62,279 nt of DNA from a virus (IMGVR_UViG_3300032116_000190:1-62279); one strand, 5' to 3'. Positions 38,025 to 47,110 are shown, numbered from the stretch's first letter. The notes: generated from the letters alone by a model not told the origin. Numbers and translations are program-made.

Positions 38025-38581
38025 ACTTTGACTCTTTCTCTCACGGACAAATCCAAAGCAAAGTCTGGCTTTGCAAAGAACTTGAACGATTCGTACACGC
38101 CAACCTAAAAATTGCTATTTTAGGTAGCTGGTACAATCTCGTTGCGTTTATGCTTCTTACACGGAACGCAGACAGATATCAATACATTTTGGGCATAGAC
38201 ATTGACCCAGAGACAAAACCAATCGCAGACAAGATCACAGAAGCTTGGCGAATTGGTAGTGATTATAAGGTTGAGAACAAAATAGCAGATGCGAACCTTG
38301 AAAATTTGGCAGGCTACGACCTTATAATCAACTGCTCACCCGAGCATATGGACGGTAATGATTGGTTTGAGAATCTTGATTATGGCACTATGGTCTGTAT
38401 TCAGTCTAGTGACGTTCAGACTAGCGACGATGATGTTTGGAAGTGCGTAAATCCAAACGAGAGTTTGGAAGATTTGGTACTAAAATACCCGTTGTCTAAG
38501 TATCTTTACTCCGGAGAGAAGGAGATCAGATATAGCGAAAACAACGGGTACAAGCGTTTTATGCTAATCGGTATTAAATAA
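38021..38581 (+). CDS. Class I SAM methyltransferase-like protein (186 aa)
   Basis: KIAILGSWYNLVAF is the SAM-binding strand-loop, ILGIDIDPE the acidic ribose-binding strand, and YDLIINCSPEHM motif IV. The target is not evident. Start overlaps the HNH stop (ATGA). The gene ends eight bases into the convergent gene. Confidence 0.65.
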   Translation: MNFDSFSHGQIQSKVWLCKELERFVHANLKIAILGSWYNLVAFMLLTRNADRYQYILGIDIDPETKPIADKITEAWRIGSDYKVENKIADANLENLAGYDLIINCSPEHMDGNDWFENLDYGTMVCIQSSDVQTSDDDVWKCVNPNESLEDLVLKYPLSKYLYSGEKEIRYSENNGYKRFMLIGIK

Positions 38582-39011
38582 CACACTTGCCGATTGCAGG
38601 AATCAATCTAGCGATTCGCTTTACTGCATCAAGCTTATATTCTTCTACGCCGGCAGCAGATAGATTATTTGTGATATCTGACACTCGGATATTCAACACA
38701 TGAGCAATAGCTAAAGTGTATAGTGTAGGATTGTCCACAACATCGGAATTGTCAATCATAAGATCAATGACTGTTTTGGCAATATCCTCTCTGATTTCAG
38801 TTCCGCGTAGAGTATCGCTCATCGCAATTTCAAACGCAAGTTCTCCGTTTTCGGTGGCGATAGCTGCTCCTAAAGCACATGCATGAGCATCAATATCATC
38901 AAGCACTTGCTCGGTCATAGCGACTTCAATTTGCTTGCCTAACTCATTGGCGTATTCAGGCAAGCTAACTGTTAATGTATTGACCCAATTTCTATTAAGT
39001 GAGATTGTCAT
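38574..39011 (-). CDS. Hypothetical helical protein (145 aa)
   Basis: Almost entirely helical, with no recognisable catalytic residues. It directly follows the SGNH hydrolase gene (one-base spacing) and ends convergent with the methyltransferase. Function unknown. Confidence 0.6.
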   Translation of the reverse strand: MTISLNRNWVNTLTVSLPEYANELGKQIEVAMTEQVLDDIDAHACALGAAIATENGELAFEIAMSDTLRGTEIREDIAKTVIDLMIDNSDVVDNPTLYTLAIAHVLNIRVSDITNNLSAAGVEEYKLDAVKRIARLIPAIGKCVI

Positions 39012-39012
39012 A

Positions 39013-39432
39013 TTATCGTGTCCTTCTAGCTAATTGCTGGTACCCACGCCCTGTTGGGTGGTATCTATCTGCCATTGGGCGGGGAATAGTAAGGATAGCA
39101 TCACCGTTTGCTGTAGCAATGCTATCAATTGATGTTTGAATAATTGAAATGTTTGCACCGCTGCTAGGGTTAACTGCTGCGGGAACAATCCAAATTACTC
39201 GGCGGGCATTAATTCTAGAACGTAAAACAGAAAGCTGTTCGTAAGTATCCGTGTATCTATGATCGTTTGTACCTAAGCTGATAACTACAGTGTTTGCGTC
39301 TAGTTGAGTTGTTCTATAATGTCTATTGAATTGTTGACTGTTCCAACCAACGTGGGCATACTCAACACATTCTGGTCTATAATTAGCAATACCCTGAGCA
39401 ATGCTATCACCGATAATCAAACACTCTAACAT
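39013..39432 (-). CDS. SGNH/GDSL-type hydrolase (139 aa)
   Basis: IIGDSIAQG carries the Ser, VGWNS the Gly/Asn region, SLGTND block III and DRYHPTGRGY the Asp-His pair. These esterases act on acyl groups of lipids or sugars; phages use them on surface polysaccharides. AAAGGATG precedes the ATG. Confidence 0.8.
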   Translation of the reverse strand: MLECLIIGDSIAQGIANYRPECVEYAHVGWNSQQFNRHYRTTQLDANTVVISLGTNDHRYTDTYEQLSVLRSRINARRVIWIVPAAVNPSSGANISIIQTSIDSIATANGDAILTIPRPMADRYHPTGRGYQQLARRTR

Positions 39433-39454
39433 GATACATCCTTTAATGATATGT

Positions 39455-39478
39455 TGGAAGGGACCAAAGTCCCTTCCA
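39455..39478. terminator. Perfect 10-bp hairpin (terminator or processing site)
   Basis: TGGAAGGGAC/GTCCCTTCCA with loop CAAA lies between the AAA ATPase and the SGNH gene. There is no T run, so Rho-independent termination is uncertain. Confidence 0.5.
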
Positions 39479-39483
39479 TTGGA

Positions 39484-40545
39484 TCACAGCGCAAGGTGAC
39501 TGTAATCGTAAAGTGCCTTATCCTTGACACGGGTCAGGATGAGACGGGCGCCCTTGCTTTCAAAGACAAACTTACCTTCCTGACTGTTCAGGTTGATAAG
39601 ATTTTCAGGAGTAAAGCGAAGGTCCTTCCACTCTGCTTCATCATCGTTAGGATCAGTGTCATATTCAATGTTGACACCCTTGACGGCAAGCGGGTTGCCT
39701 CGCCAAATCTCAGGGGAGACAGAGGAGATTTCCCTTCCACCGTCAATCAACTTGATTTCGTACTTAGCACCTTCATCATACTCGGGCTTGGCGTTGAGCA
39801 TTTCAAGTGCTTCCGTCGGAGTCTCACCGTAACGATTCATTTCTTCAACAAGCGCCTTAAGCATGTCAAAGTTGAATTCACCAAACAAGCTAGTGAGTGA
39901 ACAAATCTGATCAATGTACTGCTTGTTGTTGAGGTTATCTTCACAGTACTCACGAATGAAGTTAACGTCAAGACCCTTGAAGTCAAGCAGGTAGAAGATA
40001 CGACCAGGACGATTACGCATGTGCGAGTCAACCCGCCACTTGTCATTCACAGTGAGAACATACAGCTTCTTAGAACCGAACACGCCGTCAAGCAGAGTAA
40101 GAATTTCTTCCTGCTTTTCGCGGTCATAGACCTTCTCAAATTCGTCAAAGAGAACGACACACGGCTGGTCAATGTCCTGCAACAGCTTGAAGAAGCCATC
40201 ACCAGTCCAATCACGATTGATAACAATCGTAGGGACACCCTGCTTAGCAAGTTCAACAGAAATGTTCTTAGCAAGAAGCGTCTTACCAGAACCCTTTTCA
40301 CCGTTCAACAGAACACCGGTCTGCTGCGGACGGTCCCAAAAGCTATTGATAATGCGATCCGTGTGTCGCAGGGTATTACCATACATCTTAGCAGGAATCT
40401 CAAAGCTATCAATCTGCTCAAGATAGAAGTTGCCCATCATATCTACAGCAACAGTGTAGTTGCCTGCAGGAAGCTGCTCATGCAAATCCATTGCCTCCTT
40501 GCTGGAAACACGGAAAGTAGTACCATTCTTCAAAAAGTATGCCAT
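39484..40545 (-). CDS. AAA ATPase (353 aa)
   Basis: Walker A GEKGSGKT (82-89), Walker B VVLFDEFEK, sensor-1 VLTVND and an Arg-finger region RNRPGR are in order. A 75-residue N-terminal domain and a beta-rich C-terminal domain (from about 270) flank it. Members of this type remodel protein or DNA complexes; the partner is unknown. Confidence 0.8.
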   Translation of the reverse strand: MAYFLKNGTTFRVSSKEAMDLHEQLPAGNYTVAVDMMGNFYLEQIDSFEIPAKMYGNTLRHTDRIINSFWDRPQQTGVLLNGEKGSGKTLLAKNISVELAKQGVPTIVINRDWTGDGFFKLLQDIDQPCVVLFDEFEKVYDREKQEEILTLLDGVFGSKKLYVLTVNDKWRVDSHMRNRPGRIFYLLDFKGLDVNFIREYCEDNLNNKQYIDQICSLTSLFGEFNFDMLKALVEEMNRYGETPTEALEMLNAKPEYDEGAKYEIKLIDGGREISSVSPEIWRGNPLAVKGVNIEYDTDPNDDEAEWKDLRFTPENLINLNSQEGKFVFESKGARLILTRVKDKALYDYSHLAL

Positions 40546-40552
40546 AGTATCC

Positions 40553-40876
40553 TCAAAACTTCAACAGGTTAAACGCAAGCAAGATATCTCGCTTATCTTC
40601 ATCAACAGGGTGGACTGCGATTGCAGTCATTTCACCACCATTCAAGTCTGGCTCAATAAAATATTCGTACTTGATACCAAACTCAAACAGAATCTTTTCA
40701 ACCGCCTGTAGGGCTTCTAGGTTGCGAACACCCACGCAAGTGAAGTAAGTGTTGTCTGGATCTTCGGTTGAGCCAAGCTTAGCCCCCAGCTTCATAGCAA
40801 CGTGTGCAGTCTGCACAAGTTGGTACTCGCGGAAGATATCCTGACGGGTAAAAAAGTATGCGTATCGTTTTGTCAT
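40553..40876 (-). CDS. Pth2-superfamily-like protein (107 aa)
   Basis: FFTRQDIFREYQLVQTAHVAMKLG and YFTCVGVRNLEALQAVEKIL follow the strand-helix plan of Pth2 proteins, but the catalytic Lys/Gly-rich motifs differ. It may be a diverged relative without hydrolase activity. It lies upstream of the AAA gene by seven bases. Confidence 0.5.
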   Translation of the reverse strand: MTKRYAYFFTRQDIFREYQLVQTAHVAMKLGAKLGSTEDPDNTYFTCVGVRNLEALQAVEKILFEFGIKYEYFIEPDLNGGEMTAIAVHPVDEDKRDILLAFNLLKF

Positions 40877-40882
40877 AGTCTT

Positions 40883-40911
40883 CTTATAACAGGGGCTGAC
40901 CGTTAAGTCAA
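40883..40911 (-). promoter_or_regulatory. Early promoter
   Basis: TTGACT, 17 bp, TATAAG. Confidence 0.7.
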
Positions 40912-40924
40912 CCCCTTATTATCC

Positions 40925-42301
40925 TTACTTGTTACTGTTTGCCCGAATTTCGTCAAACGTCATGTCACGGATAAGCTTGCCCATGCTGTAAACAACTTCA
41001 AGCACATCCTGATCCTTAACATCTTCGTAAGCAGCATCTTCGGTAGTGACAGTCTTGAAACCATTGTCAGTTTCAATTAGGACCATACGACCCTTCTTGC
41101 TGCGCTTGCCCTTGTCAGTGATTGGGTCCTTGAAAACGTCAACCCATTCACCGTTGATAAAGGCAGCCGAACACTTCATAGCAAACTTCTGATCGTCACG
41201 ATTGACAATCTGCAACAGTGCGCCGCCCTGTCCGAAAGCCACATTGTCTGCACTGTAGCCTGCAAGCGTGATAGTGTAGAGAATGCTACGAATAGTCTGG
41301 TGATTGATGCCGTCACCCTGCAAGACACGAACATTGTTCAGTACCTTGAAGCCCTTGTCATTGACAGTGTGACCAAAGTACTTGTCAAGAATCTTGAGAC
41401 ACTTAGCGACAACATCTGCCGGGTCACCACTGTCGGGACGAACAACAAGAGTTGCACCACTGTCAAGCACATCCTGCTTCAACTCGGTGCCCCACTTTTC
41501 ACAAGCAGAGAAAATGTCATAGCTGTCAGAAACAGCAGCAACAAGACCGCCGGGCTTAGCATTCTGCTTGAGCATATTGCGATAGCTAGCAACTTCGCCT
41601 TCACGGCCCCAGCTAGTTACAGTGCTGTGTTCCATGGCAGGAATACTGAACCCAGCCATATCAGCACCATAGTAACGACGAGCAAAAAGCAAAGCTTCTA
41701 CCGTATCAGTTCCCTGGAAGTTAACAAGGTGTGCAGCGCCACCAATACCAGCACTCTCAAGACTGGACACGCCACGAGCGCCAAAGTCATGAAGTTTGAA
41801 ATCAATCGTGCTGGGGTCGCCAGTCTTTTCAAGATATTCAAGAATCAACTTCTTGCTCTGATAGCTGTTGGTAGCAACAGTAGTCGGATACCAAATTGCA
41901 CGAAGCAACGCAGTCTCAAGGAAGCTAGTCAACCAGTAGCACTCAGGATCCATGTTGACAATAGTAGCGAGAACATTGCGAGTACCAACTACTGTACCTT
42001 CGGGAACAGCCTTGATCGTAACAGGAAGCTTACCGCCATAAGTGTTGACGATATATTCCCAACCTTCACGATTGAAGGGCTCACCATGTGCAGTGATGAT
42101 AGCTTCGGCTTCGTCAATCATTTCCATCGTCACCGGAGTCAGCATGTACTCCTTGATGAATGCTTGAAGACCGAAGAACACAGTAGCGTCATGAACGCCA
42201 CCGCGGCTTTCAATGTAACTGTAAATGTATTCAGTACCTTCGGGGTACTGATTGAACTGGCTATACTTGTAGCTGTCCGAATTAAGAATGATGTTATGCA
42301 T
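40925..42301 (-). CDS. nadV: Nicotinamide phosphoribosyltransferase (NAMPT)
   Basis: The 458-residue protein has DSYKYSQFNQYPEGTEYIYSYIESRGG at the start, HDFGARGVSSLESA, the catalytic-loop His in MEHSTVTSWGREGE and VVRPDSGDP, all typical of NAMPT. It makes NMN from nicotinamide and PRPP. With the downstream NMNAT it forms a two-step route back to NAD, known as NARP2 in phages that resist NAD-depleting defences. Confidence 0.95.
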   Translation of the reverse strand: MHNIILNSDSYKYSQFNQYPEGTEYIYSYIESRGGVHDATVFFGLQAFIKEYMLTPVTMEMIDEAEAIITAHGEPFNREGWEYIVNTYGGKLPVTIKAVPEGTVVGTRNVLATIVNMDPECYWLTSFLETALLRAIWYPTTVATNSYQSKKLILEYLEKTGDPSTIDFKLHDFGARGVSSLESAGIGGAAHLVNFQGTDTVEALLFARRYYGADMAGFSIPAMEHSTVTSWGREGEVASYRNMLKQNAKPGGLVAAVSDSYDIFSACEKWGTELKQDVLDSGATLVVRPDSGDPADVVAKCLKILDKYFGHTVNDKGFKVLNNVRVLQGDGINHQTIRSILYTITLAGYSADNVAFGQGGALLQIVNRDDQKFAMKCSAAFINGEWVDVFKDPITDKGKRSKKGRMVLIETDNGFKTVTTEDAAYEDVKDQDVLEVVYSMGKLIRDMTFDEIRANSNK

Positions 42302-42356
42302 AATAGAACTCCTCTATTTAAAAATGCTAGCTTCTATCAGCTAGACTTGATGATTG

Positions 42357-42385
42357 ACTATAACGAATCTTTAGTAGAATGTCAA
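42357..42385 (-). promoter_or_regulatory. Early promoter of NAMPT
   Basis: TTGACA, 17 bp, TATAGT. It overlaps the end of the macrodomain gene. Confidence 0.75.
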
Positions 42386-42864
42386 CCAAATTCTACCAAA
42401 GTTACTGATCCGCCCTGTGCGGAAATCTTTTCAGCGAAGTCTTCCAACATCGCAATGATACGGTCCTTATCGCCACCTGCAAGTCCCATACCGATATAAG
42501 GGAAGCCGATTTTGAAGGGGCCATATTCTGCTGCCATCTTCTTAAGAATGACTTCAAACGAAGCATACTCAAAATGGTCAACGTCACGGGGTGCAAAGTT
42601 AATTTGCGTATATGCGTTGATGATAACAAACTTATCGGTCACATGGGCAGAAATATTGCCAAGCTTTTGGACTTGACTATTTCCACTGTCCTGCAGGTCT
42701 AGGGTATAAGCTGTATCAGCTTCATACGCTTTTGGATATCGCTCACGAATCTCCTTAGCGATGCCAGAACCCATAGTGTTTAGGCAGTTGCATCCATGAA
42801 CGATTACATCAAACTCACCCTTCTCTGCGAGGTCAATGAGATTACCTTTAGTGTGCTTAAGCAT
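42382..42864 (-). CDS. Macrodomain protein (160 aa)
   Basis: VIVHGCNCLNTMGSGIAKEI and FPYIGMGLAGGD are the two ADP-ribose-binding loops of Poa1p-like macrodomains, which dephosphorylate ADP-ribose-1''-phosphate or remove ADP-ribose. Located between NAMPT and NMNAT, it fits ADP-ribose salvage or reversal of ADP-ribosylation. Confidence 0.85.
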   Translation of the reverse strand: MLKHTKGNLIDLAEKGEFDVIVHGCNCLNTMGSGIAKEIRERYPKAYEADTAYTLDLQDSGNSQVQKLGNISAHVTDKFVIINAYTQINFAPRDVDHFEYASFEVILKKMAAEYGPFKIGFPYIGMGLAGGDKDRIIAMLEDFAEKISAQGGSVTLVEFG

Positions 42865-42866
42865 GA

Positions 42867-43913
42867 TTAAAGCCCCAAGAAATACTGAATGATGAAGTAG
42901 TGGTCGTCAAAGAAATCTTCTTCACGAAGTTCGCTGATTGGAACCCACTTTGCCTTTTCAGCATCATCGGCACCTTTCACCTTAGGCAGCGTAACATCAT
43001 CTGCCAACTTGAAGTGATATGCCTTCGTGATAACACGACCGAGCGTAGAACGATACGGATCGTCAAACGTTTCATGGTCACGAATGCTACCACGCAGCAC
43101 AGCCTCAGGAACCTTAATCTTCGTTTCTTCACGGAGTTCACGAATAGCACCATCAAGCTGCTTTTCATACTCGTTCAAGTGACCGCCGGGCAATGCCCAT
43201 AGACCCTTACCAGGTTCCGAACGGCGCTTAACAAGCAGGATGTGTCCGCTCTGTTCAACAACTGCGTCAACAGTGGCGTGCTTCACGGGATAGGGCGAAA
43301 CTTCCCACTGCTTCTTGTAGTCACGGACAAACTTAAGTTCATTGTGAAGTTGCACGTAAGTATCGGTACCACGAAAATCCATGAGAAACTTAACGACACT
43401 CATAGGAACCGTCTGATTAGACAGAAACCCTCGCTCTAGGTACTGTTCACGAATCTCTGTAGCGTGAAGATCATTCTGAATTTCAACATTCACCGACTTA
43501 TACTGCGGGAACATCTTAAGATAGTAGCTAGTGTTATCCTTACTAGCGCCAATCAATCCGACCTTAGCGTCATTGTAGCCGCTTGCTCTCCAAGAGGTGA
43601 AGTTATTGACAACATCAAGTGCAGTATCAAGCACGATGGTCTGCACCTGCTTAATCCAGGCTGCATCATTATAAGTCTTGTCATAGAGAGGCTTGATGAT
43701 GAGGCGTTCACTATCGGTGAATGCTCCTTCAATCATCTGCTTACGTTCATCAAACGTGAACGGATTTCGGATCGTGCGGGCCTTGCCAGCAGAACCTACT
43801 AGAACTAATACATTGCGGGATTTTTGTAGCGCAATATCAATGATGCGCTTATGTTCATTATGAAAGGGCTGAAAGCGCCCAACAAAGACCAGAAGGTCAA
43901 ACTCTTTTTCCAT
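42867..43913 (-). CDS. nadM: Bifunctional NMN adenylyltransferase / Nudix hydrolase
   Basis: Residues 1-170 hold the nucleotidyltransferase motif GRFQPFHNEH (12-21) and a late STxxR-like segment. Residues 205-348 are a Nudix domain: GGHLNEYEKQLDGAIRELREET is the Nudix box. The layout matches slr0787 of Synechocystis and NatV of phage KVP40. The first half makes NAD from NMN; the second probably hydrolyses ADP-ribose. Confidence 0.93.
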   Translation of the reverse strand: MEKEFDLLVFVGRFQPFHNEHKRIIDIALQKSRNVLVLVGSAGKARTIRNPFTFDERKQMIEGAFTDSERLIIKPLYDKTYNDAAWIKQVQTIVLDTALDVVNNFTSWRASGYNDAKVGLIGASKDNTSYYLKMFPQYKSVNVEIQNDLHATEIREQYLERGFLSNQTVPMSVVKFLMDFRGTDTYVQLHNELKFVRDYKKQWEVSPYPVKHATVDAVVEQSGHILLVKRRSEPGKGLWALPGGHLNEYEKQLDGAIRELREETKIKVPEAVLRGSIRDHETFDDPYRSTLGRVITKAYHFKLADDVTLPKVKGADDAEKAKWVPISELREEDFFDDHYFIIQYFLGL

Positions 43914-43969
43914 TGCTCAAAACTCCTTTGAAGCGATTTATATAGAAAGTCTATCTTTCTACAAACTTA

Positions 43970-43998
43970 TTTATACAAGGAAAGCCGGGTAAAGTCAA
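43970..43998 (-). promoter_or_regulatory. Promoter embedded in a terminator-like hairpin
   Basis: TTGACT, 17 bp, TATAAA; the -35 region lies in the hairpin AGCCGGGTA/TACCCGGCT that ends the upstream gene. Confidence 0.65.
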
Positions 43999-44021
43999 GA
44001 ACTTTCTCTACCCGGCTACCC
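43981..44021 (-). terminator. Terminator hairpin
   Basis: AGCCGGGTA/TACCCGGCT with a 17-base loop followed by TTTCCTT, just downstream of the 63-aa gene. Confidence 0.55.
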
Positions 44022-44024
44022 ATT

Positions 44025-44216
44025 TTATTCAATTACAGGATTGGTGAAGGTTACTAACCTAGTCCCGCCCGGCACCCGCCGTACACCGTCAGGAGCAGTC
44101 CAAGAAGCATCATCATCTTCATCAAGATCGCGCCAATCATCCCACACATCTTTCATTGCTACCGGTACAATATACCAATGACCACTGTTGTCACGATCAA
44201 GAAAAAACTGTTCCAT
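44025..44216 (-). CDS. Small conserved phage protein (63 aa)
   Basis: MEQFFLDRDNSGHWYIVPVAMKDVWDDW is a pattern recurrent in short phage proteins. Acidic centre, no motif. Own early promoter. Confidence 0.65.
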   Translation of the reverse strand: MEQFFLDRDNSGHWYIVPVAMKDVWDDWRDLDEDDDASWTAPDGVRRVPGGTRLVTFTNPVIE

Positions 44217-44240
44217 TTTACTTCCCCTTGCTATACATTC

Positions 44241-44269
44241 GTTATAGCATTTTGGGCAAGCTATGTCAA
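44241..44269 (-). promoter_or_regulatory. Early sigma70-type promoter
   Basis: TTGACA, spacer TAGCTTGCCCAAAATGC, TATAAC. Confidence 0.85.
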
Positions 44270-44274
44270 CCGTT

Positions 44275-45099
44275 TTATGCGAATATTTCTAGTGCAGTTC
44301 CACACTCACTACAGAACTTAGCAGTTGCCTTATTCTGCTTACCACAAGTGACACACTTAGGCTTAGCCTTAACAGTGATTGGCTTGCGAATTGCTTCATT
44401 GTCAGGTGTCTCGCCTAGCAACTTGAGAATGATATTGTGCTTTTCTGATTCCGTTGCAAACCAACTTGCAGTCACAAACTTCTGATCACTCTTACTACCT
44501 GCAACAGTGATACCTGTTTCAGTCTGCGGTGCTGCGTTAAATGCTTGTACTGAACTTGCGTTTATTGTAGCGGAGCCTACTGCCATATTAGTTGCTGCAT
44601 AGGATGCGCTTGAACAAGTAATAGTGCCTGACATTGACTTAGGCGCGGCGGCTGTTGTGCTTCTCATTACATCGCCATAATATGAATCCATTGAGGTAGG
44701 TTGCCAACTTGGCGTAGTAGTCCAAATCGCTGGCTGATATTTCGGATAGACTTTTTCAAACTGATATTCTACACGAATCAACCCATCTTCAAGCTTGATG
44801 CCGCGATGGTCTTCAATCTTACCGGTGCGTTCAATGAACTTGAACTTGTTACCTTCGTTCATATTACCATTGCGAATGGCTCGTTGTAGGTCAATCTCTT
44901 GTCCTGCATTCAATACGAGTCCACCTGGCACGATATTGTCACCATCAATGTAGATATTGATTAATGCTCTTACTGTGTTGAGGTTCTTGAGAAGAATACT
45001 GTATTCGCTTCCAAATGGGATATAGACAGTATCTTTGAATTCACGGAGTACTTTTCCGTTGGCTTTGATGCTGGCAACCAGCTTACTATTATACATCAT
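44275..45099 (-). CDS. Hypothetical protein with C-terminal zinc ribbon (274 aa)
   Basis: Residues 1-120 are beta-rich (FGSEYSILLKNLNTVRALINIYIDGD), 120-200 are Ser/Thr/Ala-rich, and the end CVTCGKQNKATAKFCSECG is a treble-clef zinc ribbon. It could be a virion or nucleic-acid-bound protein. AAAGGAAG precedes the ATG. Confidence 0.65.
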   Translation of the reverse strand: MMYNSKLVASIKANGKVLREFKDTVYIPFGSEYSILLKNLNTVRALINIYIDGDNIVPGGLVLNAGQEIDLQRAIRNGNMNEGNKFKFIERTGKIEDHRGIKLEDGLIRVEYQFEKVYPKYQPAIWTTTPSWQPTSMDSYYGDVMRSTTAAAPKSMSGTITCSSASYAATNMAVGSATINASSVQAFNAAPQTETGITVAGSKSDQKFVTASWFATESEKHNIILKLLGETPDNEAIRKPITVKAKPKCVTCGKQNKATAKFCSECGTALEIFA

Positions 45100-45177
45100 G
45101 TTTCTTCCTTTCTACGGACCACAGACTAAGGCCCTCATTCTTAAAGTCTGTTACGAAGCTTCATGCTTCAATATTAT

Positions 45178-45399
45178 TTATCTGCTACGAAGCACCGTTG
45201 TGATATTTGTAATGTCAGTATTTGCCCTACGCATTTGTCTGCTATTAAGTGCAAGAGCCGAAGCCATCTTATGAACCTGTTCGCTCAATAAACGAACTTT
45301 GTCTTCTAGGTTCTTGATGCGCTTTTCATCATCTTTTTCTTTTTGGTCAAACTCTACTACGCCTGTTTCCACAATTGGCTTGTTTGAATACATTGTCAC
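45178..45399 (-). CDS. Small coiled-coil protein (73 aa)
   Basis: Heptads from about residue 22 to 65 (KRIKNLEDKVRLLSEQVHKM). Downstream of the ATP-grasp gene by two bases. Function unknown. Confidence 0.65.
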   Translation of the reverse strand: MTMYSNKPIVETGVVEFDQKEKDDEKRIKNLEDKVRLLSEQVHKMASALALNSRQMRRANTDITNITTVLRSR

Positions 45400-45401
45400 T
45401 G

Positions 45402-46298
45402 TTATTTCCTTTTTAAAGATATCTTATACTTTATATATTCTGCAATATGCTCTGCTACATTTATTCCGCAGTATTTTTCAAAGCCTTCAAATCCCGGTGC
45501 ACTGTTTGCTTCACATATCTTGTAACCATCTTTGTCAAACAATAAGTCAATGCCTGCAATTTCTAATCCACAAATTCTAGCTGTTTCTCTTGCAAGATAT
45601 TCTATTTCGCCGTTAACTTCAAACGGTTCACCGTAGCCACCGTTAGATATGTTTGCTCTGAAATCACCTTCGGGTGCATGACGCTTCATTGCTCCGATAA
45701 CTTTTCCACCGATAACTAATACACGCAAGTCTTCGCCGGGTCTGGCATCTATGTATTCTTGAACTAATAGTGTTTTTGGAGTATCAAGATTGCCAATAAA
45801 TTCCATCATTTTCTTGAATGCGGTCTTGTTCTCACAAAGATAGATACCTTCACCATAACTGCCACTGATCACTTTAACGACACAGGGCCAACCGATGAGA
45901 TTGTCTGCGATATCTACATCTACGGGAAATCTAACAAGCATAGTATTAGGTACTGGCATACCTTTGCTAGCTAGTAACTGATGGCTACGCATTTTATCTT
46001 TTGCGATTTCTACGCTTATAGAACTATTAATGCACTTAATATGTTCTTCTTCAAATTGCCTAACAATAGCAGTGATAAACTCGGTAGTGCCTGATCCGGT
46101 GCGAGTCAACACAAGATCAGGCATGCCAAACTCTTGTCCATTGTATTTGATACCGTGTCCAGTACCTTTTCCTACAATTACATCAAAGTTATCTGGGTGG
46201 TAAATGGTTGCAGGGATACCTAAGTCAGCGAGACTTTTCACGAGACGACGATTTTCGTATTCGCTCTCGTCCTTCTTAGACAATATAAGTATTGACAT
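45402..46298 (-). CDS. ATP-grasp ligase, RimK family (298 aa)
   Basis: The ATP-grasp features are WPCVVKVISGSYGEGIYLCE, VQEYIDARPGEDLRVLVIGG, GGYGEPFE and the metal-binding EANSAPGFEG. RimK-like enzymes add amino acids, often Glu, to proteins or peptides using ATP. A TAAATA lies 23 bases before the start with AGGATAC as ribosome site. The substrate is unknown. Confidence 0.85.
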   Translation of the reverse strand: MSILILSKKDESEYENRRLVKSLADLGIPATIYHPDNFDVIVGKGTGHGIKYNGQEFGMPDLVLTRTGSGTTEFITAIVRQFEEEHIKCINSSISVEIAKDKMRSHQLLASKGMPVPNTMLVRFPVDVDIADNLIGWPCVVKVISGSYGEGIYLCENKTAFKKMMEFIGNLDTPKTLLVQEYIDARPGEDLRVLVIGGKVIGAMKRHAPEGDFRANISNGGYGEPFEVNGEIEYLARETARICGLEIAGIDLLFDKDGYKICEANSAPGFEGFEKYCGINVAEHIAEYIKYKISLKRK

Positions 46299-46328
46299 GC
46301 TGTATCCTAATAATAGTATTTAGCTATT

Positions 46329-46517
46329 TTACGCGGGTACTCCAGTAACATCATACTTTAGTGATAAGAAACTAACTAACGGATGGTCCATTGGTTCAAT
46401 CTCAATGTGATACCCGGAGTCAAACTTTCTAAAGGGATGAAACTTAACTCCGGACTCTTTGATTGCTCGTTCTATCTGCTTGAAGTCCTGAATCGGAACA
46501 AACAACTTAGTTGTCAT
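46329..46517 (-). CDS. Small hypothetical protein (62 aa)
   Basis: MTTKLFVPIQDFKQIERAIKESG, alpha/beta. GAGGAACTC precedes the ATG inside the end of the upstream gene (11-base overlap). Function unknown. Confidence 0.6.
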   Translation of the reverse strand: MTTKLFVPIQDFKQIERAIKESGVKFHPFRKFDSGYHIEIEPMDHPLVSFLSLKYDVTGVPA

Positions 46518-47079
46518 AGAGTTCCTCCTCAAAGTCTTCTTCGGTTTCTAGTTGGTAGCCGCGGCCATCTTTCGCATAGTCAATATAATAGTCTTCGTTG
46601 GGCATAAGTTTGCGAAGACCATCTACTGTCAATGAGAGAAATAGAAAGTCTTTTTCATCAGCAATGCTAACAACATACCAACTAGTACCGCATCCTCCAC
46701 CAAAGACCTTCAACATACCATGTTTGATCTTGTGATTTTTTAGTGCTTGTCTAAGTTGATTGCCCTTACTGGTGATCAGCCTAATAGGATTCTTCTTACC
46801 GTTCAGCCTAATGCTGTTCATAACGGTAAGTTCTTTGATCGTAGCAGTATTGTCTTCGTCAATAACCAAATGGCAGTTCTTGACTCGGATGCTACCTTTA
46901 GTGCTAGGATTATCGGGAGTTTCTTTAGTAGACCACGGAACAGAACAATCAACGTGATTTACATAGTAGCTCTCACCCTTAGTTTTCAAGACCCACATGG
47001 GAATTGATGGATCGGTGAGGTGACCCTTATTAAAGTGGAACACAACGTCCTTACAAGCTAATTCAACTTTCTATGCCAT
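46507..47079 (-). CDS. Conserved phage protein with TAG at codon 3 (190 codons)
   Basis: From GTG at 47043 the protein (178 aa) contains DPSIPMWVLKTKGESYYVNHVDC and PWSTKETPDNPSTKGSIRVKNC, a conserved phage pattern of unknown function. Twelve codons upstream, in frame, is an ATG with a perfect AAAGGAG. That frame reads M-A-TAG-KVELACKDVV and runs straight into the gene. Either the GTG is used (AAGGA four bases before), or the ATG is used with amber readthrough. Confidence 0.6.
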
Positions 47080-47110
47080 TTTCTTTCTCCTTTGTTTAGC
47101 ATAACAGTAT

